A stretch of 64,000 nt of DNA from Mesorhizobium sp. ES1-1 (GCF_020164785.1 NZ_JAIUGX010000013.1:62001-126000), one strand, 5' to 3'; positions 1-10,740 are shown, numbered from the stretch's first letter. Notes: a model not told the origin generated them from the letters alone. Numbers and translations are program-made.

Positions 1-1
1 C

Positions 2-3000
2 GGCGATACCAAGATCGATCAAACGGTGGTGAATGTCGTCAATGCAGATGGCAGCGAGGTCTCCACTGTCTCCGACACCGACATCAACGGCGTGTTGCAC
101 GGCAAGACGGAAACCAGCATCTCCAGCGACGGATTGACCAATACCGTCAAGCAGGACGTGAATGGCGACGGTGTCTATGATTCGACCACGCAGGCCGTGA
201 CCACCATAGCGGCTTCTGGTGCCCGCACAACGACGACCTCCACGACCTCAAGCAACGGCACGTTGCTCGCTAGGACCATCGCAGCGGTCTCGGCGAATGG
301 CCTGAGCGTGAACATCCAGGCCGATGCCGACGGCAATAGCGTCTTCGAAAGCAAATCGAGCGATGTCACCGTTCTCAACGCGGACGGTTCGAAGACCCGT
401 ACCGTCTCAGCATTGAGCGGCAGCGGCGTGCTCATTGCCAAGACACTCACGTTCAGCAGTGCCGACGGACATATGGTGACTACATCGACCGATGTTGACG
501 GCGACGGCCTATTCGAGCTCGTTTCGTCCGATGTGAAACTTCTCGGATCAAACGGTAGTACAAGCGAAACTCTACAGCTGAAGAGCCGCGACGGTTCGCT
601 GCTTTCGAGTTCGACCACCAACATCAGCGCGGATCAAAAGACGACTTCGAATTCGACGGATGCCGATGGCGACGGACACGTCGACACAGTCAAGACGATC
701 GTCGTCGACAATGCCGGCGTAACCACTTCGACCGTGAACAGATACACCCCCAATGGCACGCTTGTCGGCAAGACCTTCGACCAGATATCAGCCAACGCAC
801 TGTCGCTGACCAGCAAGGCAGACATTGACGGCGACGGCACTTATGACACCACCGTTGCCGAGGTGACGACCATCGATGCCTCTGGCAACAAGACCCGAAC
901 CGTAACAAACAGGAGCGCCAACGGCACCCTGGTCGGCAGTTCGGTCGTAACCACCAGTGCAAATGGTCTAACGCAAACTAAGAAGGACGATATTAACGCA
1001 GACGGCACGGTCGATCGCACCACGGTGACCGCAACCACGCTTGCCGCCGATGGCAGCAAGACGTCGACCTCTACGACCACTAGCACAAGCGGCGCCGTGC
1101 TGGCCAAGACCGAAATGACGACGAGTGCCGACCAAAAGACGGTCACGACCAAAATAGATGCCAACGGTGACAACAAGACTGACCGGACGCAGGTCGACAT
1201 CCTGAACGCCGATGGCAGCGTCACAACCACGGTGTCGGACACTGACATTAACGGCGTGCAGCATGGCAAGTCGGAAACGACGCACTCGGCTGACGGCCTC
1301 ACCGCGACCGTGAAACAGGACATGAATGGCGACGGGGTCTACGACACAATCACGCAAGGCGTGACTGCGATCGCCGCCTCGGGCGCCCACACGACCACGA
1401 CTTCGACGACGTCCAATAACGGCTCGCTCCTGTCGAAGAAGATTGCGACAATCTCAGGGAATGGCTTGAGCACCGATGTTCAGGTGGACAGCGACGGAGA
1501 CGGCATCGTCGAGGACGAGTCGAGCGACGTCACTGTGCTGAACGCTGATGGCTCGACGACTCGTACGGTCTCGGCACTGGCGGGAACGGGAGCCCTCATC
1601 GGCAAGACCATCAAGACGACTAGCGCGAATGGCCTAGTAAGGACAGTGCAGTCGGACCTCGACGGTAATGGCACGATCGACCGGACCAGCACATCCACCA
1701 CAACGCTTGGCGCCGACGGTTCGAAATCCGAGACCGCCATCGTCAAGAATGCCAGCAATGCCCAGATTGCGCGATATGAGACGATCACCAGTGGCGACGG
1801 CAACACGGTGACATCGACTAGAGACCTCGATGGTGACGGCATGGTCGATGAGACCACTTCGTCCGTTCTCAACATGAACGGCTCGACCACAACGGTCATT
1901 CGCACCTACGCGGTTGGAGTTCTGACTTCTTCTGCGACGAAGACAGTAAGCGCCAACGGCCTCTCCAGCACGCTCGCCGCCGATCTCGACGGCAACAGCT
2001 CCATCGACCAATCGACTACCAGCGTCATTGTCCTCAATGCCGATGGCAGCAAAACGGAGACCATCACCGATCTCGACGCCGCGGGCATTGTGAAAGACAA
2101 GACCACAGTTGTTACGAGCGCCAATGGCTTGGTCAAGACGACCACTTGGGCCGCTGTTGGTGCCACCACCAGTCGCTCGAAAGTCGATACCACCGCCCTC
2201 AATGCTGACGGCAGCACGAGCGAAACTGTCGACTACAAAAAGGCAAACGGCTCGTTGGAGAGCCGAACGGTGACGACCGTCAGCGCCAATAAGCTGACCA
2301 CGGTGGTGACCAAGGATGTGAACGGCGACGGTGCCGTTGACGTCACCACCACGACCGTCCAGGCCTCCGACGGCAGCACCACTGCAACCACAATCGGTCC
2401 CGACACGACAGGCAATGCGGCGGGGACCGGCGCCTACACGACGTCCCCTTCCACCACGAGCAAGATTACAACAATCAGCGCGGACGGGCTTAGCAGCACG
2501 ACTCAATACGGCGCGACCTCGGTCGATTACCTACCCGACTTACCCAGCAAGAGAACAACTGAGACAACAATCGGTGCCGATGGATCGACCGTTCAGACAA
2601 TTAAGGCTTACGAATCTCCTCTGGTATTAACCGAGCAGACCAGAACGACAACTGCGGGCAATGGCCTCGGAATTACGAAGGAATGGGACCTCGACGGCAA
2701 CGGCACTTATGACCGAAAGGAGACAGACGTTACTGTTTGGAATGCGGATGGCTCGCATGTTCAGACGGTCAATAAGTTTGAAGGCGCGACCCAGACCAGC
2801 AGCTTCGTCACGACGACGAGCGCAAATGGGTTGTCAGTAACGACCAGCCTGGATCTTTTTGGAGCGAATCCGTTCAGTCAGGATTCCACCGACATTACGA
2901 ATCTAGGCAGTGACGGATCAAAGACGCGAACGGTCACATACTTCAAGGCGGATGGATCACAGCTGTCCAAATTTGTGACGGCGACAACGGGCGATGGTCG

Positions 3001-6000
3001 AACTGTCACAATCCAGGAAGATACCGATGGTGTGGTTGGAACCGACCGCGTCATAAGTGACACTACTAGAGTGCTGGCAGACGGTTCTATGGTTGAGACC
3101 GTCAACAGGTCGACGCCCTCCGGAACCTTGCTTGACAGCACCGTAAAAACGACGAGCGGTGACGGTCGTCTGATATCGATCACTCGGGACGCAGATGGCG
3201 ATGGCTCGATTGATCAGACAGAGGTCACCACCAAGCGGGTCGATGGCACCACATCAGTCACAATCACAGATTTCAACGGCGCCAATCACAAGTCAAGCAC
3301 AACTCAGATTTCGACGAGTGGCGATGGACTGCTGACCACGACCTATTGGGATTTTGATGCGGACGGTACTGTCGATCAAACCCGCCGCATCAATGTCGCG
3401 AAACTCGGAGACGGGATTACCGACACCAAGACAAGGGACGGCACTGGCGCGTCGGACACGTTCTATAACAAAACAACGACATATACTAGTGACGATGGCC
3501 GTAGCAGCTGGACGGCTATCGATTACGACGCTAGTGGCGGCGGGTTTGACAACACGATTAGCACTATCACCCAGGCCGACGGGTCAACAATCCATGGCAT
3601 CCACAATAGAAATCAAGATGTGGCCCACCTGATACCGGGGACGATATACTGGAAGAACGTGGTCCCGGGTAACGTGGTCGCTAAGACAAGCGCGGACGGG
3701 CTAACAACGAGCTACTGGTATGACTATGACTCTAATGCGACGAATCCGGTTTCGGTCGAAAACCCGAGCACGTCCGCCTATGAAGTTACAGCTGTCGCAC
3801 ATGTTCAGATTGATGGCTCCATCGTTACCGAGATAGTCGGGCATGACACCTCGACGGGCCCTATCACGGCAAAAGGCATCATGACAGTGAGCGCCGACGG
3901 AAGCACAACCACGCTTCTGAAAGACGGCGACAACAACGGTACCTACGAGCACAAAGAGGTCGCGTTTACGCGGATCGACGGGTCTATTCAAAAAATCGTA
4001 ACCGAGTACAACACAAGTGGCGCCGTAACTCAGACTGTTACCACAGACGTTAGTGCCGACGGTCAGTCGACGTCGGTGATCACTGCCAATACTGCAACTG
4101 GTAGCGGAACATCGACCGGTCTTGGCGTCGAATTCTACTCGCCCGGCACCACCAACGATACGATCACCGGGAGCGCCGGCGACGACACTATCAATGGCGG
4201 TGCTGGTAACGACACAATCAACGCAGGGGCCGGCGACGATCTACTGAACGGCGGTACCGGCGCGGATACTCTGAAAGGAAACGCGGGCAACGACACCTTT
4301 GTCGTAGACAACGTGGGCGACATTGTCGGCGAATCTGCAAATGAGGGAATCGACACAGTTCTGAGTTCGGTGACCTACACAATCACCGACGGAGACGTCG
4401 AAAACCTGACTCTGACCGGAACCGGTGCGATCAACGGCAACGGCAATGACTCCACAAACACGCTCACCGGCAATGATAGCAACAACGTCATGAGAGCGTT
4501 CAGCGGCGACGACACACTCTATGGGATGGGTGGCGATGACAGCCTGACCGGCGACTTTGGCAACGACACCCTCTACGGTGGGGCAGGCAATGACTATTTG
4601 AATGGGCAGCTTGATAACGACACCTATGTCTACCGGCACGGGGATGGCAGCGACACGATCGAGGATTTTGTCACCGCGACCACCACAGCGTCTTCGGATA
4701 TCAGCGCTGCTCAAGCCCTCGGCGTCAAAGCAGGAGGCACGGTTAACACCTGGGTCGGTGGATATTACTGGCAGACAAGCTCGAATTCGCTGCTGAAGCT
4801 GACCAATGCCGGCACCGACACGCTGAAGCTGACGGGTGGCATCGTTGCGGATAACCTCACATTTGCGTGGACGGGCGTTGGCAACGACAATCTGGTCATC
4901 AACATTGCAGGTGGTGCGGCGGGAGACAGCGTCACAATCGATCAGCAGGCGATTGCTGCTGCCAAGATCGACAAGCTTGAGCTGGACTCGACGGGTGCGA
5001 TGGCTTTCGCTGTTGTACGCACCGCTGGAGGAACGTTGACCGGCACCAGCTTGACCTCTGAGATTCTTTTTGGTCTGGGCGGTAACGAGACGATCAACGG
5101 CAACGGCGGCGACGACATTTTCTACGGCGGTGCTGGCAATGATGTGCTCAATGGCAGCAACACATTCCTCGGTCTGGGTGGCAATGACACCTTCTATGGT
5201 GGCACGGGAAATGATTACCTGAACGGCGCCGGCGGTAATGACCGATATGTATTCCATCGCGGCGATGGCACCGACTACATTACTGACTTCAACATTCAAT
5301 CCACGACACAAAGCTCGGACATTAGCGCTGCCCAAGCCAAAGGTGTTTCAGCTACAGGTATCGTGAACACCTGGGTCGGCGGGTATTACTGGAATACGAC
5401 GACAAATGGTCTGCAGAAAGCAACCGACGGTAATGTTGATACGCTCGCCCTGGAGAGCGGAATCAAAGCCGAGGATCTGTCATTCGCGTGGACCGGTGCT
5501 GGCAATGACAATCTGGTCATGACGATTGGCGGGGGCCCGGCCGGTGACGCGGTCGTTCTGAACCAACAGACCACCTCTGCAGCCAAGATCGAAAACCTGA
5601 CCCTGGACGGTGTTGGGACGATGAACTTGGTCGTAGCCAGCGCTTCGGGGGCAACTGCCACCGCAGGAACCGGCTCCAGCATCATTTTCGGTCTCGCCGG
5701 CAACGAAACGCTCAACGGTAATACGGGCAATGACATCCTCTACGGTGGCGCTGGAAACGATGTAATCTCGGGCTTTGCTGGAAATGACACGCTGGTTGGT
5801 CAAGTCGGAAACGACTACTTGGCTGGAGCAGTCGGGAATGACCTGTACATCTACAATTTGGGCGACGGCGCCGACTCCGTGGAAGATATCGATGCCGTGG
5901 TCACAACTGCCTCGGCCGACATCACAGCCGCCAATGCGCTGGGCGTAAACGCGTCAGGGATCGTCAACACCTGGGTCGGCGGTTACAATTGGAACACCTC

Positions 6001-6781
6001 CACCAGCAAGTTGATGAAGGCTCAGGATGGCGGCGTTGACACCATCAAGCTGGGACCGGCGATCGGTGTCGATGACCTTGCCTTTTCCTGGTCAGGCGAG
6101 AACCTGCTGATGACCATCGGCAACCCGGCCAATGGCAATTCGATCAACCTGAAACAGCAGTCGATTGCCGCTGGGCGGATCGAAAAGTTGCAGCTAGACG
6201 GGGCAGGGCCGATCAACCTTGCGGTTGCGGCATCGGCTGGGTCGACGGTAAGCGGCAGCACTGACGCCGATCTCATCTTCGGTCTTGGCGGCAACGAAAC
6301 GCTCAACGGCAATGCCGGCAACGATATCCTTGTTGGCGGTCTCGGCAACGATACGCTCGTTGGCGGTGCCGGCAACGACCAGTACCGCTTCAAAGCCGGC
6401 GATGGCGCTGACACCATCGTCGAATCCGGTACTTACACCGACAATGACGAGCTGGATTTTGGGGCAGGCATCGACGCGAACGAGCTCTGGTTCAGCCAGC
6501 AAGGCAACAATCTGGTTGTTTCGGTATTGGGTACCACGGACAAGGTGACCGTGACCGACTGGTTCGCGGGTCCGGGCAACGTCGTCGAAACCATCAAATC
6601 CGGCGACGGCAAGGTGCTTCACTCGTCTGACGTAGCCACGATGGTCGCGGCCATGGCAGCCTTCGATCCGGCAACGTCGCCATCGGGAACCGGCATCCAA
6701 CCCAATGATCCCCGCCTTGGCGATCCCAACCAGGTCGGCACGATTGCGAGTGCCATGCAGTCGTCTTGGATGGCGGCGTAG
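2..6781 (+). CDS. Giant repeat protein with C-terminal RTX calcium-binding blocks (5' end outside window)
   Basis: The reading frame is open from base 2, and the first in-window codons already match the internal repeat, so the true start lies upstream. Up to about base 4080 the protein is roughly two dozen degenerate repeats of about 56 residues. Each carries NADGS-like, SADGL-like and DxDGDGxxD-like motifs; the last resembles an EF-hand/dockerin calcium loop. From about base 4150 RTX nonapeptides (GGxGNDxL type) appear in blocks near 4160-4300, 4500-4640, 5080-5260, 5690-5860 and 6280-6400. Between them is a module of about 190 residues, used three times, containing NTWVGGYYW or NTWVGGYNW. 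RTX proteins are normally exported by type I secretion and fold on binding calcium outside the cell; export here is inferred. No enzymatic domain is visible, so adhesin or surface-layer roles are possible. No ABC exporter gene is in the window. Confidence 0.9.
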   Translation, partial: GDTKIDQTVVNVVNADGSEVSTVSDTDINGVLHGKTETSISSDGLTNTVKQDVNGDGVYDSTTQAVTTIAASGARTTTTSTTSSNGTLLARTIAAVSANGLSVNIQADADGNSVFESKSSDVTVLNADGSKTRTVSALSGSGVLIAKTLTFSSADGHMVTTSTDVDGDGLFELVSSDVKLLGSNGSTSETLQLKSRDGSLLSSSTTNISADQKTTSNSTDADGDGHVDTVKTIVVDNAGVTTSTVNRYTPNGTLVGKTFDQISANALSLTSKADIDGDGTYDTTVAEVTTIDASGNKTRTVTNRSANGTLVGSSVVTTSANGLTQTKKDDINADGTVDRTTVTATTLAADGSKTSTSTTTSTSGAVLAKTEMTTSADQKTVTTKIDANGDNKTDRTQVDILNADGSVTTTVSDTDINGVQHGKSETTHSADGLTATVKQDMNGDGVYDTITQGVTAIAASGAHTTTTSTTSNNGSLLSKKIATISGNGLSTDVQVDSDGDGIVEDESSDVTVLNADGSTTRTVSALAGTGALIGKTIKTTSANGLVRTVQSDLDGNGTIDRTSTSTTTLGADGSKSETAIVKNASNAQIARYETITSGDGNTVTSTRDLDGDGMVDETTSSVLNMNGSTTTVIRTYAVGVLTSSATKTVSANGLSSTLAADLDGNSSIDQSTTSVIVLNADGSKTETITDLDAAGIVKDKTTVVTSANGLVKTTTWAAVGATTSRSKVDTTALNADGSTSETVDYKKANGSLESRTVTTVSANKLTTVVTKDVNGDGAVDVTTTTVQASDGSTTATTIGPDTTGNAAGTGAYTTSPSTTSKITTISADGLSSTTQYGATSVDYLPDLPSKRTTETTIGADGSTVQTIKAYESPLVLTEQTRTTTAGNGLGITKEWDLDGNGTYDRKETDVTVWNADGSHVQTVNKFEGATQTSSFVTTTSANGLSVTTSLDLFGANPFSQDSTDITNLGSDGSKTRTVTYFKADGSQLSKFVTATTGDGRTVTIQEDTDGVVGTDRVISDTTRVLADGSMVETVNRSTPSGTLLDSTVKTTSGDGRLISITRDADGDGSIDQTEVTTKRVDGTTSVTITDFNGANHKSSTTQISTSGDGLLTTTYWDFDADGTVDQTRRINVAKLGDGITDTKTRDGTGASDTFYNKTTTYTSDDGRSSWTAIDYDASGGGFDNTISTITQADGSTIHGIHNRNQDVAHLIPGTIYWKNVVPGNVVAKTSADGLTTSYWYDYDSNATNPVSVENPSTSAYEVTAVAHVQIDGSIVTEIVGHDTSTGPITAKGIMTVSADGSTTTLLKDGDNNGTYEHKEVAFTRIDGSIQKIVTEYNTSGAVTQTVTTDVSADGQSTSVITANTATGSGTSTGLGVEFYSPGTTNDTITGSAGDDTINGGAGNDTINAGAGDDLLNGGTGADTLKGNAGNDTFVVDNVGDIVGESANEGIDTVLSSVTYTITDGDVENLTLTGTGAINGNGNDSTNTLTGNDSNNVMRAFSGDDTLYGMGGDDSLTGDFGNDTLYGGAGNDYLNGQLDNDTYVYRHGDGSDTIEDFVTATTTASSDISAAQALGVKAGGTVNTWVGGYYWQTSSNSLLKLTNAGTDTLKLTGGIVADNLTFAWTGVGNDNLVINIAGGAAGDSVTIDQQAIAAAKIDKLELDSTGAMAFAVVRTAGGTLTGTSLTSEILFGLGGNETINGNGGDDIFYGGAGNDVLNGSNTFLGLGGNDTFYGGTGNDYLNGAGGNDRYVFHRGDGTDYITDFNIQSTTQSSDISAAQAKGVSATGIVNTWVGGYYWNTTTNGLQKATDGNVDTLALESGIKAEDLSFAWTGAGNDNLVMTIGGGPAGDAVVLNQQTTSAAKIENLTLDGVGTMNLVVASASGATATAGTGSSIIFGLAGNETLNGNTGNDILYGGAGNDVISGFAGNDTLVGQVGNDYLAGAVGNDLYIYNLGDGADSVEDIDAVVTTASADITAANALGVNASGIVNTWVGGYNWNTSTSKLMKAQDGGVDTIKLGPAIGVDDLAFSWSGENLLMTIGNPANGNSINLKQQSIAAGRIEKLQLDGAGPINLAVAASAGSTVSGSTDADLIFGLGGNETLNGNAGNDILVGGLGNDTLVGGAGNDQYRFKAGDGADTIVESGTYTDNDELDFGAGIDANELWFSQQGNNLVVSVLGTTDKVTVTDWFAGPGNVVETIKSGDGKVLHSSDVATMVAAMAAFDPATSPSGTGIQPNDPRLGDPNQVGTIASAMQSSWMAA

Positions 6782-6806
6782 GGGTTATATCTGTATGATT
6801 CTTTAT

Positions 6807-6825
6807 CCGGGCCCTGCGGGCCCGG
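6807..6825 (+). terminator. GC-rich hairpin after the RTX gene
   Basis: A perfect 8-bp stem CCGGGCCC/GGGCCCGG with a 3-base loop lies 26 bases after the stop codon. No T-run follows, so it is a weak intrinsic terminator at best, or a 3'-end stabilising hairpin. Confidence 0.4.
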
Positions 6826-7086
6826 CCGAGTAACAAATGTGAGATGCGCCGTGATGCTGGCCGCTCTACCGTCGTTTATTGTATTTTGGAGCGAAACCTT
6901 ATCGAAGTCCCCAACTGAACACTCGGCATGTTCCCCTGTGGCCCGATCTCGGCACCGCCAGATGACGCTTTAGTTCCCGCTGTAGAATCCCTCCCATGCC
7001 GACTCGCTAATCGCTGCCTTGGCGCCTGGCTTTTCGCCATGCCGCGCCCCAAATGGGTTGCCGCCACGGATCCCGTTTCGATTCGA

Positions 7087-8077
7087 TCAACGCGACCGCG
7101 CAATTTTAGTAATCGCCATTCCGGTGTTGATAGCGGGGAAGCCGAGCGACTGGACTCGCGCCGCCGGCGCCTCTGTGAAAGCGTTGGCCATTCCAAATGC
7201 TGCCGATGGCGCCACCCGTCGATCGTCGAGAGGGGCGAAAGCCTTCATTCGCTCGCGAGCCGCCAGCACGATCTGTCGTTTGCAGCAGCCGTCGCTTGAC
7301 GTTCGTGGCCGAAGGCGCTGCCGGGTAGCGGAGGCCGCCTGGCGCGGGTAAGTGCTCGCCGGCGGCGTTACGGCGGCCGCAGCGGTCCGCGCGCTCCGGG
7401 CAGTCTTCCCGCGGGCGGAGAACCCGCTCAGCGTGGCTTCGAACTGGCCAACCTGGTCGGCCATCTTCCGCTTCACGGCATTCGCTCCAACCTCAACGCC
7501 GCCTTGGCCGAATTTCCATGATGACCTTTGCCTTCGACACTCCGCTAAATTGGGCAACGGCAGACACGAAGACGTCGGCAAGGTCGTCCACCATCCTTGG
7601 ATCCGCGCTTTGCCCTCAACGGTCTCGAGTCTGGTCGCTTGCCCGGAGACTGTGACGACGAATTCAAGGCGGCTGATTCCATTTCTCTCGTCGGCCTTCT
7701 TCCGATCTGTAATCCCGAGGACAACGCCAATGGAGCCGAGGACTGCCAAGTCGCTCACCACGACCCGATCGGCCGCGGAGGCGAGCCGTTAAGCGCCGCT
7801 GCCGTCCAGCGCTGCCTGGAGATCTCGGCGAACGATTTCGTACGAGGTGGCTCGGAGAAGGAGACGAAGAGATTGGCCCGCTTGAACAAGGAACCGGCGA
7901 TGTTTAGGATTGCAACGTTGTCACGGATGCCAAGCCGCCCGCCGTGGTCCGCACGCTACGCGCGGTACGCCTCAAGAGCCTGCTGATCATGCTCGGGAGC
8001 GGCGATCGTGAGCAGGTTTCAACGGCTTCGGGCAGCATTGCCCAAGGTGCGGACATGGCCATTTCGAAAGCACGCAT
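7087..8077 (-). pseudogene. Broken phage-type S49 peptidase (SppA/capsid-protease-like)
   Basis: The start is intact: ATG at 8077 behind AGGAG, giving MRAFEMAMSAPWAMLPEA. After about 20 codons the sense shifts frame (LTIAAPEHDQQALEAYRA, then a stop), shifts again (RDNVAILNIAGSLFKRANLF), and resumes at VVVSDLAVLGSIGVVLGITD. It ends with a recognisable C-terminal part (FGQGGVEVGANAVKRKMAD, then ERMKAFAPLDD). This order matches S49 peptidases found beside portal and capsid genes in tailed-phage modules. The middle, which should carry the nucleophilic Ser (a GG..ASGG segment), is missing, so the gene has both frameshifts and an internal deletion. No capsid or portal gene remains next to it. The open frames in this stretch are relics, not separate genes. 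Confidence 0.75.
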
Positions 8078-8292
8078 CACAGGATCTCCTTACAAGTGCA
8101 AAGTTCGCGAGATTCTCGCGCCTTATTATCAATTTAATATTTCTTTCGCGGTGGCCGATATACCTCCAGTCTAGCGAGCATCAGCACGAAACTGGGCAAC
8201 GCGGAATCCTGGTGAAAAGTGGCAGCGACTTTAATATCAATCCATCACATCGGGTGGTGTCCCGCTAACACTGGCCAAGCTGGGGACTGAAG

Positions 8293-8712
8293 ATGCTGCA
8301 GAAGTTTCCCAACAAAGTAACATGGCATAGCGACAGGAGGCAGCGCCTTTTAAGCCTCTTCAAAGGCCTCATTTTCAAGACTATGTCGATATCGCTTTTG
8401 GCGATGATTTTCGTATTGGTTTGCCGCGACACTGCACGCGGCACGCCCACGCGGGCGCATCAAACCTTCAATCTTTTCCTTGCAGTCATCTTGGCGCATA
8501 AGACCGTGCCAGCTCTCTTCGACATGTATCGGCTGATCTTATGGGGCTTCCGGGCGCTGTTCACACCGCCGAGGGGAACCCAAGGGCGTCAGATCATCGC
8601 GGCTACCCTTATCACATGGTGCTGGCTCGCTTTGCTCGCGGCGCTTGCTTGGTTGGCCGCAGAACCTGTCTTTCACCTGTTCCACGCTGCGGGAATCTCT
8701 GTCCACGTTTGA
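8293..8712 (+). CDS. Hypothetical small membrane protein
   Basis: This 139-residue frame has two clear hydrophobic segments, near residues 29-47 and 101-126, and possibly a third weakly hydrophobic stretch between them. I do not recognise a family. The ribosome binding site is poor (GGGGACTGAAG directly before the ATG). It lies between a phage remnant and a nuclease gene on the other strand, with no operon partner. It could be a real accessory membrane protein or a chance frame; the hydrophobic pattern favours the former. Confidence 0.4.
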   Translation: MLQKFPNKVTWHSDRRQRLLSLFKGLIFKTMSISLLAMIFVLVCRDTARGTPTRAHQTFNLFLAVILAHKTVPALFDMYRLILWGFRALFTPPRGTQGRQIIAATLITWCWLALLAALAWLAAEPVFHLFHAAGISVHV

Positions 8713-9057
8713 ACGACGGGGAGAAGCCGCGAGTTCCCGGCCCCGGTCAATCCCCCGATCTTACGTCAGGATTGCCACTTCCTTACCGGATTCAAAGTGT
8801 CCCGGATTCGTCGCGTAAATCCGGTTTCGTCCGTGTTTTAGCGCGAACGAATTTTCACGTCTCCAACCCAGGAGCGATTTCGCTTGTCGACTCTGAGGCC
8901 AAAGCAGAGGAAGGCCTCTATGCGAGATAAGGTCGGCGAATCCGCGGGGCTGCGCTCCGCTCGCGCTGTGCCTGCCATACGTCCCTAAGCAAGTTTCCCA
9001 AAGGAGCAGCAGCGCAGAGCACGCGCTGCAAGAGCGAGCGCGCTGCGCCACGTACCG
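8713..9057. other. Gap without a supported gene
   Basis: I see no convincing coding frame, RNA gene or repeat here. The short frames on the minus strand read into the 3' end of the nuclease gene out of phase and have no family resemblance. Confidence 0.5.
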
Positions 9058-10068
9058 CTATTGCAGCGCATCGTTGAGCAGCTTGGCCAGGCGTGCGCCA
9101 GCAAGCGGCAGCTGCAGTTCGGCGGCCTTGCGGGCGTTGGTCTCGTAATCGCGTGTCAGCTCGGCCTTCTGCACCACGTTGCCATTGGCATCGAGGACAG
9201 GCGGAGCGTAGGCGGCGCGGACGGCGAGCTTGTTGCTTTCCGAGATCCACGTGTCGACGTCCGTGACAGCCGCCTCGGCGGGGTCAGCAGCGGGCAGATT
9301 GGGTCTGTGGGTGTACGGATCGAAGTTGTCGTAGATCGCGCCGTAGATCGTAGAGTAACCGCCGAAGATAGCGTCGAAATAGGCGTGCAGCTTGACTGGC
9401 ACGCCGTCGGCCGGCGTGACCAGGATCTCGTTGCCGCCGCGGTCGCCCTGATCCGGCTTGCCGGCGGCCGTCCATTTTGCCTTCAGCTCTTTTGTGAACA
9501 ACGCGGTCGAGTGGAGAGGCTGGTGCACGTCACCGACCAGGTGCAGAAGCCAAACGAGATCGTATGAGCGAATATCGTCCGACATGCCGGCCGTCTTCGG
9601 AAGAGCTGCTCGCAGGGCCTTGATCTGCGTGGAAGCGTCAACCGGATCAGGCGCCGGTGGGACGCTGCCGTCGCGCGTGTAGGGGATGTCCTTATAGTGC
9701 CAGTAGCCGTGGATCAGTTTGTCGGCGTAACCTATGTTCCGACCCGCCTCCGACGTGGCTGCAGCATCGTCTTTGCTGGCACTTTTGTAATCCTGCATCT
9801 CCTTGATGTCGTCGGCCCAGACGGCCGCCCTGATGAACGTGTAGCGATCGATATCCCTAAGCGCGCCAATGTAGGGCTGCGGGACGGCAGCGACCCAGGC
9901 GTTGTACTGAGGATTCATGCGGATCAGCCGGCTGGCCTCGGCTTTGGCCGCCGGCGAGAGAAGATCCCAGGCTGTCGCCGCAACCCGCATGTGGCCTTCG
10001 TCCCACCACGCCATCGCATAAGAAGACCAAGAGCAAAGACAAACAACTGCAAGTGCAAGCCGCCGCAT
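9058..10068 (-). CDS. Secreted S1/P1-type zinc nuclease
   Basis: S1/P1 nucleases are trinuclear zinc enzymes that cut single-stranded DNA and RNA and remove 3' phosphates. The protein has a signal peptide ending SSYAMA, so the mature protein would start with WWDEGH. In this family the N-terminal Trp is itself a zinc ligand, so cleavage at that point is diagnostic. Other family motifs are WADDI, HGYWHYKDIPY, LLHLVGDVHQPLH and DRGGNEI, supplying His/Asp metal ligands. Length (336 residues) is a little above fungal members. AGGAGGGA is followed by two ATGs in a row; the second (10068) has better spacing and is chosen over 10071. Probable role: extracellular or periplasmic nucleic-acid scavenging. 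Confidence 0.92.
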   Translation of the reverse strand: MRRLALAVVCLCSWSSYAMAWWDEGHMRVAATAWDLLSPAAKAEASRLIRMNPQYNAWVAAVPQPYIGALRDIDRYTFIRAAVWADDIKEMQDYKSASKDDAAATSEAGRNIGYADKLIHGYWHYKDIPYTRDGSVPPAPDPVDASTQIKALRAALPKTAGMSDDIRSYDLVWLLHLVGDVHQPLHSTALFTKELKAKWTAAGKPDQGDRGGNEILVTPADGVPVKLHAYFDAIFGGYSTIYGAIYDNFDPYTHRPNLPAADPAEAAVTDVDTWISESNKLAVRAAYAPPVLDANGNVVQKAELTRDYETNARKAAELQLPLAGARLAKLLNDALQ

Positions 10069-10071
10069 CAT

Positions 10072-10740
10072 TCCCTCCTATCGTGTGTGAAGTGCCGGGA
10101 AAGTCTCTCAGAAAACGGCGATTTCAGCTAGTCGTCTTCGAAGGGAGCAGTTTGAACAAAGAAAATCCTTCGATTTCAGACAATAATGCTTTGATTCCGT
10201 TGTAAAAAACCAGGATGTGTGCAAGTATTTTCCAGGCAGTGCTCGAGCAGACCCGCTTGCGGAAGAAGTACCAGGCCGGCATAGCCGACCACGTGCAGCT
10301 CGGGAGTTCGTCCGGCGCATGAAAGCGGCGAGGGGGAATGATCCGGGCCCGGATGGCGAGGCGATCGCGCCAGAGCCGAACCTCTATCTGAGGCACGTCC
10401 CGACGGTCGATCGCGATGTGGATCCGGGGAAAGGCTTGCGGTGCCGTTTGGTCGAGATCGCGGGGTGGGCGACAGTGGCTGCGGCCGGACTCAAGATGAC
10501 CGGCTTGCTTTAATAGTAGTTGGCGGGGCGCCTCCGGTCTGAACCGGCCCTTGGGTCTTCTTCACTATTTGGCTCGTACCTGGTTGCCCAGGACATTGGA
10601 GCTCAAGAAGGAAAAAAATGTTGGTGTCACCCGACCCGCTGACCTACGATCTGTGCCTGCGCAAGAGTTCGCACCACGGACAAGGTGCGAAAGCGCGGCG
10701 GCGCGGCCGCGCCAAAGCGTCTACTGAGTGTATGAGGTAA
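10072..10740. other. Gap without a supported gene
   Basis: Short frames exist on both strands (for example 10124-10396 minus and 10217-10513 plus) but none has a credible start, ribosome site or family resemblance. No RNA gene, transposase or repeat is recognised. The lower-GC half (10120-10250) borders GC-rich sequence, consistent with patchwork accessory DNA. Confidence 0.45.

Noticed and set aside
175..6700. Many long antisense frames opposite the RTX-type gene (for example 1634-2506 and 4241-5335 minus)
   Set aside because: They arise from the repetitive, stop-poor composition of the sense repeats and have no start sites or family resemblance.
7352..7986. Plus-strand frames of 129-146 residues in the S49 relic
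   Set aside because: The minus strand carries clear S49 sequence through the same bases, so these are shadows.
10124..10513. Overlapping frames of 90-98 residues on both strands
   Set aside because: No ribosome site, no recognised domain and odd composition; treated as non-coding accessory DNA.
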